64,000 nucleotides of DNA from Corallochytrium limacisporum. Lineage: Eukaryota > Opisthokonta. Within the stretch, counting starts at the first letter, position 1, and every line of letters begins with the position of its first letter. The position numbers and the translations under genes are program-made. Below are positions 20,669 through 30,126 of this stretch, in pieces. The notes under the pieces were generated by a model, which saw only the letters and a program-made list of their open reading frames with translations, made no database searches and was not told where the DNA came from. The stretch covers positions 24,186-88,185 of the forward strand of contig PDIP01000257.1 of the NCBI GenBank assembly GCA_002811645.1. The letters are read 5' to 3'.

Positions 20669-21551
20669 ACTCCTCGGCGACCGAACCAATTGCTGAACGA
20701 TCCGAATTCCCCTTGAACCCACCCTCGCTGCTTTTCGGCAACACTCTGATCACGTCAGATTTTTGGCCAGTGCCTTCAGCATCGAAATTAGCGACGGGAA
20801 GGGGCGCCAGTTGGAAAGGGAGCGTGCACTGGAGGAAACGGTGGGCGCAGCGGGCCGCCCCTCAGGACACCTGTGAATGGAATCCCCCTGAGGTCAAGAG
20901 ATTGCAGGACGGGTCAACGACAATGGCTGGTTGGTATCTCTTTCCAGCTTGCCTTGAGATTGTCAATGTGCTCTTTTTTCGTACTGTGTTTGGATAGGCA
21001 CCCGCACAAGAAACGAAAGTGTTGATTGATAAGGCACGCGAATCATGTGGAATGCAACCCTGATACCCGGCTTTAAGAACATTGGCCGGATGAGCATGTC
21101 AGCAGCATAAAGAATGCATGGCTTGCGATGTGGATGACAGCTGATGGGAAATGGACTTTTGAGTCACAACCACTAGCAAGGTGATCCAGCCCATGACGAC
21201 CACCTACCAGGCAAGAATTGAAATCAATTTAGTGGATTGAGTTAGATTTGATTTTAGCTCTTGGCGAGGGAGGGGCGGAGGGTACTGACAGTTCGGTGGG
21301 TCTCACCGCTGGCCACCTTGCGGATTCGAACTTGTGTGCTCAGTTCCGCACTATTGCAACACACTAGAGTATTTGAAGAATACACCGTAATGAATCAGCA
21401 CACTGACTATACATAGCTTGTGTTGACCGATTTCACAGAGAACTGGGATTTGAAGAGGTGATAAAGGAACCTTGCGAAGCCAATCTACGCATCGCCCTAG
21501 CACACCTGCTTTACACTATGTGAAGAACGCAGCACGCAGAGACACAACACA

Positions 21552-23582
21552 ATGGCCCAATACAAGGATCTTGGTCCTTGGATTAAAAATGAAATGGGCA
21601 AACTTCTCGGCTTCGAGGATGATGCCTTGGTTCAGCATATCCTTTCGATGGAGAGTCCGGGAGATGTGCGGGAGTACACGACTGGACTGCTAGGGTCTGA
21701 TTTGCGCGCGTCTCGATTCACAGACGATTTGATCAGCCGCATGGCCTTTAAAGACGAACCCAATAGCACTGTGTTTTCATCGTCAGGCGCATCGGGGTCA
21801 TCGGCGAACGTTCAGGCGCAAGAAACTTCCTCGCCGCGGAAATCGAAGCCAACGAAGTACAAGGATTTGCGATCTGCTATGCAACCCCTCAAACAGGCAG
21901 ATGAGGCTGCAGTGCTGGCGAAACAGAAGGCCGCAGATAAGAAGTCCCAACAGAAGAAGCAAGACAAAGCGAAAATCATCAAGGTTAGTTTGCAGAACTT
22001 CGAGCCCAGCGCTTTGGACAAGTACGTAAACATGGGTACGCGCGCATGCAATTGCGGTGCCACAAAGCATTCATTAGTGAACATTTGCCTAAACTGCGGT
22101 CGGATCGTCTGTGAACGGGAAGGTGCAGGACCTTGTATCACATGCGGGCAGGTGGTTCACACCAAGAAGGACGCGGACACCCTTGCCAAGGGCAGCAACC
22201 AGGCCGTGGCCCTGGCGAAGCAGCTTGAGAAACGATACGCTGCTGTACGCGAAAGGGACCTGCAGGAGGCGTCCAAGCTTCGGAAAGATGAGGAATACAT
22301 GGCTGGAGCTGGTGGAGCTGGTGGAGCAAGTGCAGTGAAAGGGAACATCAGCATTGCTATCGGCAAGAAAGCAAATGATGCCGCGGAGCTAGCAGCAGAA
22401 GCGAAGGCACGTGAACACAAAGAGAAACTCCTAAAATTTGACCGCAGCAGCGCCAAACGCACGCGCGTTATAGATGATGAGAACGATTACTACGCCACTG
22501 ATGGCAATGCATGGCTCAGTCCAGAGCAGCGGGCCGAGGCCGAGGCCCGGGAACGGAAAGCACGTGAGGAAAGATACGATCGCAGCAAGGATATCAAACT
22601 GAACATTAACGTCGAAGATCGGTCCCTGTCTGAGCACGTTCATGTGCCAAAGCACGATATGTATGACAACCCCGACGACATTGCCGAGGACGATCAGAAT
22701 ACGGGCCGTCCGTTGGGCATGCAAGTAACGTACAAGGCCATCGGGTCGGATGTTGCGGACGCCACGTATCAGTCCGCGATGCAACGCATGTTTGGGGCAG
22801 GTAATGACGTCCTAAACGACGACCAGGCGCGATATTTTGTTGCACAGGTACCTAACATTGAAGACACGGATGTGCCGTCGAATCTGCCACAGGCATCGGA
22901 CTTGCGATACGTTCCCGCACCAAACGACGAGGACGGGGCAGAAGAAGGTAGGGACAAGGGCGCGAATGAAGACACCAGGTCCGTCCAACGAACAACCATG
23001 AGCCGTGTGCAGGACACCGGACTCCTTGAGATGCAGGATCGTGGCATGTGCATGTCCCTGCACCAACCTTGGGCCTCGCTTATGGTCTATGGCATCAAAC
23101 GCGCAGAGGGCCGCGTGTGGTACACCAGCCATCGTGGACCTCTCTGGATTGCGTCGACTGTGCAAGATCCAGACGCCGATGAGATCGCCAGCATTGAACA
23201 GTTTTACCGCGATTTTTACGGAGACCAGGACATGAAATTTCCTCCTTACCCGAAGTCAAGCCTGCTTGGGTGTGTACGAGTAGTGGATGTCATGGAGCAG
23301 AGCGAATTCGCCGCGTGGGCCAAACCAGGCGCAAGTGGTGTTCTGGAGTCACAGCAGCCGTACGTCTTCGTATGCGATGATGCCCAAGTCCTGCCGCTCA
23401 AATTTCCCAACAAAGGCGCCCATAAGATTTACAAACTTGACCCAACCATTCACAAGGCGGCTCGCAGTCTGCTGTTCCAGGCGCGGCAAGCGGTTGGTGA
23501 TGCTGACGGAACCGAGAAGGCATTTGCCGGATCTTCCCGAAACAAAGGTAGTAGGAAAGGAAAAGAAAAGGGAAAGAACTAG
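21552..23582 (+). CDS. TRIP4: TRIP4/ASC-1 homologue, ASCC complex zinc-finger and ASCH protein
   Basis: Relatives are part of the activating signal cointegrator complex, which splits collided ribosomes and acts in transcription and alkylation repair. The 676-residue protein has the three expected parts. The N-terminal helical region (KLLGFEDDALVQHILSMESP, then VREYTTGLL) matches the start of animal TRIP4. A C2HC5 zinc finger follows at about 166-198 (CNCGATKHSLVNICLNCGRI, then CEREGAGPCITCG). The ASCH domain spans about 497-650 (MCMSLHQPWASLMVYGIKRA, then LLGCVRVVDV). A charged Lys/Glu-rich linker and a basic C-terminal tail (KGSRKGKEKGKN) complete it. The start is the first ATG, context CACAATGG. 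Intronless. Its stop is 100 bases from that of the convergent OSGEPL1. Confidence 0.95.
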   Translation: MAQYKDLGPWIKNEMGKLLGFEDDALVQHILSMESPGDVREYTTGLLGSDLRASRFTDDLISRMAFKDEPNSTVFSSSGASGSSANVQAQETSSPRKSKPTKYKDLRSAMQPLKQADEAAVLAKQKAADKKSQQKKQDKAKIIKVSLQNFEPSALDKYVNMGTRACNCGATKHSLVNICLNCGRIVCEREGAGPCITCGQVVHTKKDADTLAKGSNQAVALAKQLEKRYAAVRERDLQEASKLRKDEEYMAGAGGAGGASAVKGNISIAIGKKANDAAELAAEAKAREHKEKLLKFDRSSAKRTRVIDDENDYYATDGNAWLSPEQRAEAEARERKAREERYDRSKDIKLNINVEDRSLSEHVHVPKHDMYDNPDDIAEDDQNTGRPLGMQVTYKAIGSDVADATYQSAMQRMFGAGNDVLNDDQARYFVAQVPNIEDTDVPSNLPQASDLRYVPAPNDEDGAEEGRDKGANEDTRSVQRTTMSRVQDTGLLEMQDRGMCMSLHQPWASLMVYGIKRAEGRVWYTSHRGPLWIASTVQDPDADEIASIEQFYRDFYGDQDMKFPPYPKSSLLGCVRVVDVMEQSEFAAWAKPGASGVLESQQPYVFVCDDAQVLPLKFPNKGAHKIYKLDPTIHKAARSLLFQARQAVGDADGTEKAFAGSSRNKGSRKGKEKGKN

Positions 23583-23682
23583 AATGTAAATGATGATTGA
23601 GATATATCTATGCTGGAGATCTAAATCTATTTAATTCTTTAACTCGGTGTACGTTAGGTAAGATTTACGACGGATGTGTTTT

Positions 23683-25074
23683 TCAAATGCCAATGTGCTT
23701 CTCCATCACATCCTGGTCCATGGAAGGCCCCAAGGGCCACTGGGGATGGTACATGATGCGATGTGGCGAGCCCTCTCTGGCCCTGCCTTCCTTGTAGTGC
23801 TCCCCAGCTGTCCAGGCAATCATCATGGCATTGTCCGTACACAGCTGTGGAGAAGGGAACACTACGGGCACCTGATACCGTGCACCGAGAGCACTCATGG
23901 TCCCACGGACGGCTTTGTTCGAGGCCACGCCCCCGGCGACCATCAGACCGTTCGGATGCCAGCCCTTGTGGTCACGGAGGTAAAGTAAGGCCCGTTCCGT
24001 CTTCTTGCGAAGCTGACGTGCCACCGCGGACTGTACAGAGGCCGCCAGGTCACGGTGCAGGTCGACTGGCAGTACAATGTGCTCCTCCGGATCTCGATTA
24101 CCCCTCCTTTCCGACACTAGGTCACGCAGCACAAACTTTGCCTTGCTCTTCACTCCTGCAAAGGAAAAGGAACAGTCACGCTTCTTGGCATTACCGATGG
24201 GAATATCGAAGCGATACGGATCGGCGCCCGGCAGGCCGGCAAGCTGCTCGATGAAACGACCGTTCACTTGACCCAAGTTCGGCATCGACAGTGGATCTGT
24301 GTACCGTGCCATTTCCCGCGCAACCTTGTCTAAGCACTCCCCGGGGGCATCGTCCAGCGTCTCCCCCAGAACCGCGTAATGGCCCAGATTCTCTGCAGCA
24401 ACCAGGAGAGAGTGGCCTCCTGAGATAAGCAATCCAAGAAAAGGGAACTGTAACCTTGTGGCCGGTGCAAAATGGGGCGCCGGCGTACTCTCTTCCATAC
24501 GCGTAGCATTAATGGCGCTTGAGACATTGCTGTTGGCCATCTGGTCACCGTTATCTGGTTCTTCCGCCCCCCTTTGTAGATGTTTGGCTTCCAGCGCCTT
24601 CATCTGCTGTCTTTGCTGCATGACTGTCTGCCCATCGGTCAACTGTTCCATTCGTCCCGATAGAAGGTGGGCTTCCATATGGTTTACTGCTACCCAAGGA
24701 ACACCCGGGATGCGATTGTGGAGATCATTGAGAACCTGTACCCCGACGGCCAGACACGGTGCCAAGCCAGGGCCCGTGGTCACACCGTAGCAGGTCACAT
24801 CCCGCAGATTGATGCCCGCCTGCTCCAGGGCTCCGTTGATGGCTGGTCCCACATTTTCCTTGTGTAACTTGCCCGCAATCGGAGGGTAGACGCCACCCAA
24901 GGCCTTGTGTTCTGTGGATTGGGTGATAAGTACATTGGAAATGACCTCCCCTGAATCGATGTCTACCACTGCCGCACCAGTATCATCGAACGTGCATTCA
25001 ACTCCCAGAGCCAGGCGCCTCGAAGAGACCATGAATCGATGCCCACTGAATGCTCTGCGCACAATTGTAGCCAT
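23683..25074 (-). CDS. OSGEPL1: Mitochondrial tRNA N6-threonylcarbamoyltransferase (Qri7/OSGEPL1)
   Basis: Transfers the threonylcarbamoyl group to adenosine 37 of ANN-decoding tRNAs in mitochondria (TsaD/Kae1/Qri7 family). The 463-residue protein has the metal-binding motif NHMEAHLLSG, the nucleotide loop ISGGHSLLVA, the C-terminal MVAGGVASNKAVRG, and CTDNAMMIAW with the last metal-binding Asp. The N-terminus (MATIVRRAFSGHRFMVSSRR) is rich in Arg, Ser and hydrophobics with no acid, a typical mitochondrial presequence. This supports the organellar rather than the cytosolic Kae1 form. The frame opens with a GTG at 25083; ATG 25074 is the likely start. Convergent with TRIP4. Three GTGGGAA repeats lie just upstream. 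Confidence 0.95.
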   Translation of the reverse strand: MATIVRRAFSGHRFMVSSRRLALGVECTFDDTGAAVVDIDSGEVISNVLITQSTEHKALGGVYPPIAGKLHKENVGPAINGALEQAGINLRDVTCYGVTTGPGLAPCLAVGVQVLNDLHNRIPGVPWVAVNHMEAHLLSGRMEQLTDGQTVMQQRQQMKALEAKHLQRGAEEPDNGDQMANSNVSSAINATRMEESTPAPHFAPATRLQFPFLGLLISGGHSLLVAAENLGHYAVLGETLDDAPGECLDKVAREMARYTDPLSMPNLGQVNGRFIEQLAGLPGADPYRFDIPIGNAKKRDCSFSFAGVKSKAKFVLRDLVSERRGNRDPEEHIVLPVDLHRDLAASVQSAVARQLRKKTERALLYLRDHKGWHPNGLMVAGGVASNKAVRGTMSALGARYQVPVVFPSPQLCTDNAMMIAWTAGEHYKEGRAREGSPHRIMYHPQWPLGPSMDQDVMEKHIGI

Positions 25075-26215
25075 TCTGTGCACACTTATGACAGATCCTG
25101 GCTGACGAGAATATGGAGAATACTCTTCGTGGGAAACACAAGTGGGAAGTGGGAAAATACAACTTTGGCCAGTTACCCTGAACGGCGCACCTAAATTGAT
25201 ATTCCACCGCTGAATCGAACTGTACTTTTTTCTTTATCTTCTAGAACGCACAGTTTTTGGCTACCATCGTGGACGTGATTATGCACAACAGCGATTGAAA
25301 TACCCGCAGTGCCGTTGGGCGCCCCTGAGCTCTCAACATCCGCGTGGGTGGGGGGTACCCACTCTGTGCCCTGAGTACTGCCCAACAAACCGGGCAGCAG
25401 TAAGGTCCAGAAAGCAGAGGTGTTTCCGATTTGGGGCCTATTTTACGTGCCGAGGAGAAAGTGCCAAGGCCCCCCCCCCCCACCAAAGGTTCAAAGGAAG
25501 CCCAGGTGAAAGAGTTCGGATGGGGGCGGGTCCCCCGTGCAAGTCTCGGTCGCCAACCGAGGGGGTGGGCAATCGTGACGTTGAGCTTGGACAGACAAGG
25601 AGTGCAATGCAGTACATTCAGTACGCAAGCGAGATGGGAAAGGGCATGCGGCACAGTTTTAAATTCGGGGACAGGCGTTCATGTGTGCGCCCCAGGGCAC
25701 CGGGCCCCAGGTTCACCCAAATTCCCCAGTTGGCATAGCTACTTCAAGAGGAACCCGGTTTCGGAGCCCTATCCCTTTCGTCTTCGTGCCTATCGCTCGG
25801 CCAACTGATCAAGCGCCCGGAAAATTCTTGGGTCCCTAAACATATACAGGCCCCCCCTTTCAATCAGCTGTGGTCCATGGGCAGCCGGAGAGGGGCGGCA
25901 GAAAGATTCGCTCGGGCAATCTCGTAGATCTCCTCCTCGGGAGCCAATGTCGAGTAGGTTTGATGAGCGCAACTGCGGGATTCGAATCGTATCCATAGGC
26001 CGTCTTGAAGATCATTTATGGTACTTTAATTATTGGATATTGTATGTTTAGAAGACAGACGTGGAATTTAAAGGCATTCATTTCTCTGCGTGTCTGCATG
26101 AACACGTGACGTTTTGCAACAGGTTCTGGACAAAGCAAAATGGACTAAAACATGCTTTGTATTCATACAATTACAAGGTATAACATTTAGTTAATAGTGC
26201 AGGAGGAACCATAGC
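25075..26215. other. Divergent spacer between OSGEPL1 and DHHC gene
   Basis: A 1.1-kb spacer. Near OSGEPL1 the sequence GTGGGAA occurs at 25129, 25142 and 25148. A 12-base poly(C) run lies at 25470-25481. Near the DHHC gene there is a CACGTG E-box (26103-26108) and two short upstream frames, ATG GAC TAA (26140-26148) and a 12-codon frame (26152-26190). No separate gene is supported. Confidence 0.5.
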
Positions 26216-27277
26216 ATGAGCTCCCGCTACCAGGGAGGTCCACTCCGAAAGAATGGCTTCGAAATGCCTTTGCATCCGCGGCAGGTTTTGTCATGGATTA
26301 TTCTTGTCGCGTGCTTTGTCCTTATCCTGGGTGCACTATCCCCGACATTAAAGAACGCTGGTATGAAAACTTTGGCAATCTTCACAGAGGTATACCTTTC
26401 GATTTTCCTGGCCCTGCATGTCATTGTCAACTGTACTGCAACAATAATCGATCCTGCGGATCGGCACATCTATGTCAAAGAAGAGGAAGATATCGGATAC
26501 AATGACAACGAAGCGATTGCGGGCGATCGTGCAGTGGAAGAAGGCGAATTGGGCGAAAATCAGCGTGACTTGACCGTGATGTGCCAATGGTGCCGCAAAA
26601 TGGTCGAAAAGAAATCCAAGCACTGCAGAACCTGCAACAAGTGTGTTGCTTCGTTTGATCACCATTGCATGTGGCTGAACAATTGTGTAGGAGAGCACAA
26701 CTACACATATTTTGTCGGCACGCTAGCTACCGCGTTTGTGTTAGCAGGATATGCTTCAGGCCTGTCTCTGTACGTTTTGATCGAGGTTGCGCGGGATGCG
26801 AATGCATTCTTAGATGAGAGTACGGGGGTCCAGTGCACTTACTTCGGATCGGACCAGACAAGCGATTGTGACCGGGGGCTCTTGGCCATGGCGGCCGTAG
26901 TGGCGGTGCTATCGACGGTGGGAACTCTGTCAATGGCACAGTTGGGCATGTTCCACATTTACATTAGCTATCGGGGGATCACTACGTACGATTACATCCT
27001 CGAAGGTCGGGCGGCAGATCAGCGGAAACAAGACGAGAGACTTGCCAAGGAACAAGCTAAAGCGAAGGCCGTACTGGCTAGGGAGAGCCCCAGTGAACAA
27101 AACAAGACAGTGCCTACGGATTCTGTGGCATCGAATGGACAGGCAGTTATCAACGTTAAGAAGGCCTGGGATGAGAGTGATAACAATCCCATTCTGGAAC
27201 CCGCATCGGGGGTGTTGGAGAATGACAGCAAGCCTCCCACTTCTGGCCCTCGTGACTCACACCCATTCGGTGCGTAG
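26216..27277 (+). CDS. DHHC-type protein S-palmitoyltransferase (ZDHHC1/11-like)
   Basis: Attaches palmitate to cysteines of membrane-associated proteins. The 353-residue protein has two hydrophobic segments (about 25-44 and 52-72). The Cys-rich domain comes next (about 123-165), with C-x2-C pairs, KHCRTCNKCV and the catalytic DHHC at 148-151, followed by WLNNCVGEHNYTYF. Two more hydrophobic segments follow (about 167-190 and 222-248). After them TTYDYILEG stands where many family members have TTxE. This four-span layout and the short N-terminus are most like the ZDHHC1/11 group. The C-terminal 90 residues are charged and probably disordered. The start is the first ATG in frame; very short upstream frames precede it. 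Confidence 0.93.
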   Translation: MSSRYQGGPLRKNGFEMPLHPRQVLSWIILVACFVLILGALSPTLKNAGMKTLAIFTEVYLSIFLALHVIVNCTATIIDPADRHIYVKEEEDIGYNDNEAIAGDRAVEEGELGENQRDLTVMCQWCRKMVEKKSKHCRTCNKCVASFDHHCMWLNNCVGEHNYTYFVGTLATAFVLAGYASGLSLYVLIEVARDANAFLDESTGVQCTYFGSDQTSDCDRGLLAMAAVVAVLSTVGTLSMAQLGMFHIYISYRGITTYDYILEGRAADQRKQDERLAKEQAKAKAVLARESPSEQNKTVPTDSVASNGQAVINVKKAWDESDNNPILEPASGVLENDSKPPTSGPRDSHPFGA

Positions 27278-28020
27278 CTCAATGATTTACAGGGTCCCAC
27301 AACCACCAAATCTCCTGTACATTACAAACGACCTCTTACTGCATGCATGTACAAAGTAAAAAACTAGGCATTCATTAGAACAGCATTGCACCAAATCAAA
27401 TCATTCTTTCGTTGGTACTCAGCTGCCCCAGCAACATAATCAGATTTCCTTATTCCCAACCCAGAGCGACCGAGGCTGGGAAGCAAGCAAAAATTAGACT
27501 CCGCTTTTCCCAAACTTCGGAGATGTCCACCGGGGCTGGACCGGTAATTTACCGGGTCGGCGTATTAAGACCTTGCCCATCTGCGCACTTGGGGATAGCC
27601 AGGGGGGCCGGGGGGGGGGGGGACCATTGTTGATGAGAAGAAAAAGGGGGGAACGAACGCACGGATGCGAAAGCGAAAGAATTTTCGGTGAGTGTGCCGG
27701 TGACCGAAAAAGGGACCTCGCACGACGGTACACTTTTGGAGGACGATCGGACAGCCTTTGGTGCGGCCGTAGAATGACAGTCGCGGCGCAGGCGAATGCT
27801 CTCTGCCCCGAATATGGTTTAGGATTCTATGCTCTAGTGTTGTAGAGCGAGCTACTTACAGTTGACTGGGATCAAGTCTTTCTGGACACGAAATTGATTT
27901 CATTGTAGGAGGTCGGGTTAGGTTGTGGTTTCGTAGATCGGACCCTGGAAAGTACAATCATGGTTGTACCATGAGTTTAGTTATTACAATTTCGAGAATT
28001 CAATGTAAGCTATCGCAAAA
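27278..28020 (+). other. Tandem spacer before the O-fucosyltransferase-like gene
   Basis: A 743-base spacer with a 13-base poly(G) run (27610-27622). The leader just before the next gene has several upstream start codons: one opens a 26-codon frame (27971-28051) that overlaps the main start, and an ATG-TAA pair lies at 28003-28008. No gene supported. Confidence 0.5.
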
Positions 28021-30030
28021 ATGTTTAAGCGCATGCCGAACCGATTGCTGACGGTGGTCCAGCTGATAGCAATTCTTTGTCTCGCCTACGTCGTCCTCTT
28101 CGAATGGTTTCATCAGAGTACGGGATATCAAGTCCGTGGGCGTGCCTTTGAATTGCACGCTACTTATCGCAAAGCCAATCCAAATGAGTTTGTGGTCACC
28201 CTGGCCACAGAATATTCTGCGGTCGTCACAATCCGAGCCATGGAGAAGCACACTGGGGGAATAATCGAAACCAATGAGATCACGAGTCCTCGTGACACAC
28301 ACAAGGCGTTCGCGATCAGCAACTTCGAGGACATCAAGCAGGTTGATCTGTATTTCACAGTGTCCAATCCTGGTGTAACGCTTTATTTCGATATTTACCG
28401 TGGTAGCAACATGCTTACTCACTACGCAGCAACGGTTCTCGCAGATCACGCCAAGTATCACATTGCATGGAACGACGACTTTGGAGACTGGGAAGTACAC
28501 TTCTTTGACGACGACCACCTGCTGCAGAACCACGCTGTCAGGCCAGAATCTGTGCTACCATTCAATCAGTTCTCACAGCAATGTTATAACGCCGGCTTTA
28601 ATCCGCTCTGGCGGATACGAACGCTCGATGACCCAAAGCAACGCTACATGATTTACACGTGCAAAGGCGGGCTGAGCAACAACCTCAGTGTCTTAGCTAC
28701 CGCATTACTGGAGGCGTCGTGTTTAGGCAGGGTCTTGGTGATCATGCCCATGTGCAACAGCCACATCCATACATCTTTCGATGGCGGCGTGTTTGGTTAC
28801 AGAGAGCTTGGTCCCATCCGTACGGTCCGCGAACCGTCGTCGCTCCGAGGTCGCTACGAGGAACGCGATGTCCAATTCGGCCTGACCCCGTGGCCCGTGA
28901 GCGTGGAGATTTCAGATCAGGCAAATCCACATAATGTCTGGCACAACTGGCCTAGTGCGTCACTGCAGGTGCTGCCGCCGCGTTTCCGGAAGCCCGTGCC
29001 AGTGCGGTGGACAGATTACTTTGATTTGGCGGATAAGGAGGAGATGCCTGTGACCATAGACTTTGTCGATTTTGTCAATGCTAACCGCGATTTCGATGGC
29101 CAAGTGATGTCGTGTTTGTACCATGAGAATCTCACCCGACTGAAACTCTCTAACTTTGTTGCTGATCATTGGAACGATAGTGTCATGTGCTTCATGGCCC
29201 CCTTCTTGCGCGAATTGAGCGGTAAGCTGAGCAACATACAAATGAACGAGCGCAGTCTAAACGGATGCAGCGCCGGTATGTCCTATATGACGCGACGGAT
29301 GTCGATTGTCTCTCGTGGTAAGCTGCCTAAAGTCCCGAAGGGCATGAAATCTATGGTCAAGGAAATTGAAGATATTGTCGAGGACGACGGCACTGACCCC
29401 GTGCACACTCTACAGACCTTGGGACGAGGCGTAGTCAGCGTGCGCTGGCGTCAGGGTGACTTTGAGGGCTACTGTCAGAGCACAGTCCAGGAATCTAAGG
29501 ATCTCGAACGGTGTGCCTGGAGCAAGGATTATCTCATCCAACGTCTTACCGACTTCATGGTTGAGCACAAGAACAGGTACCACACGATCATCATTGTATC
29601 GGAGACCACCCTCGACAAAAATTGGCTACATGATGTAAATGTTCGGATCCGCAAGCTGATCGGAAACCACGCCTTAGTCGTATCATTGCCAGCCGTTCGG
29701 CAAGCTCTCGGGAAAGTGCGCTTGGAGGGTACGTTCAGACTGCTTTCCTTGGCAGACATGACCATGTTTGAAAACCCGGATGAAGTGAAACAGCGCGAAC
29801 AGGAAACACGCATTGCATGGCAGGATCGCCTGCTTCACGGTAAGGACGGTGAGGACGCCCGGGGCCTGGTTAACTACTTCGAACAGGTCCAGCAATGGGA
29901 TGAAATTTTTGAGGACATTTGTCTGAGTGTGACATCAGAGGTTCACATTGGTAATCAATGGTCGAGCTTTGATGAGTTCCTAATTTCCGGACTGCGACGA
30001 GCAATCGGGAAAGAAACTAATCGATTGTAA
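28021..30030 (+). CDS. O-fucosyltransferase-like type II membrane protein
   Basis: A 669-residue protein with a short basic N-terminus and one membrane anchor (about 9-28), the layout of a Golgi or ER glycosyltransferase. Its catalytic half shows the signature order of GDP-fucose O-fucosyltransferase-like enzymes. A glycine loop plus helix comes first (TCKGGLSNNLSVLATALLEA, about 213-232, then LGRVLVIMP). Next is an Arg-containing VSVRWRQGDFEGYC (about 472-485), which recalls the family HxRxGDF motif with Trp in place of His. A strand IIIVSETTLDKNWL (about 523-536) follows. Residues 40-180 form an additional lumenal region of unknown fold. Donor and acceptor cannot be told from the sequence. 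Its stop is 96 bases from that of the convergent coiled-coil gene. Confidence 0.65.
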   Translation: MFKRMPNRLLTVVQLIAILCLAYVVLFEWFHQSTGYQVRGRAFELHATYRKANPNEFVVTLATEYSAVVTIRAMEKHTGGIIETNEITSPRDTHKAFAISNFEDIKQVDLYFTVSNPGVTLYFDIYRGSNMLTHYAATVLADHAKYHIAWNDDFGDWEVHFFDDDHLLQNHAVRPESVLPFNQFSQQCYNAGFNPLWRIRTLDDPKQRYMIYTCKGGLSNNLSVLATALLEASCLGRVLVIMPMCNSHIHTSFDGGVFGYRELGPIRTVREPSSLRGRYEERDVQFGLTPWPVSVEISDQANPHNVWHNWPSASLQVLPPRFRKPVPVRWTDYFDLADKEEMPVTIDFVDFVNANRDFDGQVMSCLYHENLTRLKLSNFVADHWNDSVMCFMAPFLRELSGKLSNIQMNERSLNGCSAGMSYMTRRMSIVSRGKLPKVPKGMKSMVKEIEDIVEDDGTDPVHTLQTLGRGVVSVRWRQGDFEGYCQSTVQESKDLERCAWSKDYLIQRLTDFMVEHKNRYHTIIIVSETTLDKNWLHDVNVRIRKLIGNHALVVSLPAVRQALGKVRLEGTFRLLSLADMTMFENPDEVKQREQETRIAWQDRLLHGKDGEDARGLVNYFEQVQQWDEIFEDICLSVTSEVHIGNQWSSFDEFLISGLRRAIGKETNRL

Positions 30031-30126
30031 ACTAGTTGTCCGAAATCAATGCCAAATTGATAGCTCTGAATTTGTTTCCATATACTGTAATAGTGTTACC
30101 TTTGTTGCGTTTTTCTTTTTATTGGT

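Larger units (their letters stand above)
15040..21551. other. 6.5-kb gene-free divergent spacer
   Basis: Lies between the starts of the small codon-biased gene and TRIP4. It holds a 15-base poly(C) run (15340-15354), a pyrimidine-rich plus strand (about 15930-16560), an 11-base poly(C) run (17515-17525), many T runs, and an 18-base palindrome (20651-20668). Open frames of 100-209 codons (16357-16986 plus, 17763-18305 minus, 19586-19972 plus) show low-complexity or unrecognisable sequence and fit chance. No known exon was found. It could hold non-coding RNA genes, spliced genes of novel sequence, or only regulatory DNA. Confidence 0.5.

Noticed and set aside
21322-21332. Near B-box on the minus strand (AGTTCGAATCC), a possible tRNA or SINE
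   Set aside because: No convincing A box or cloverleaf nearby and no second copy in the window.
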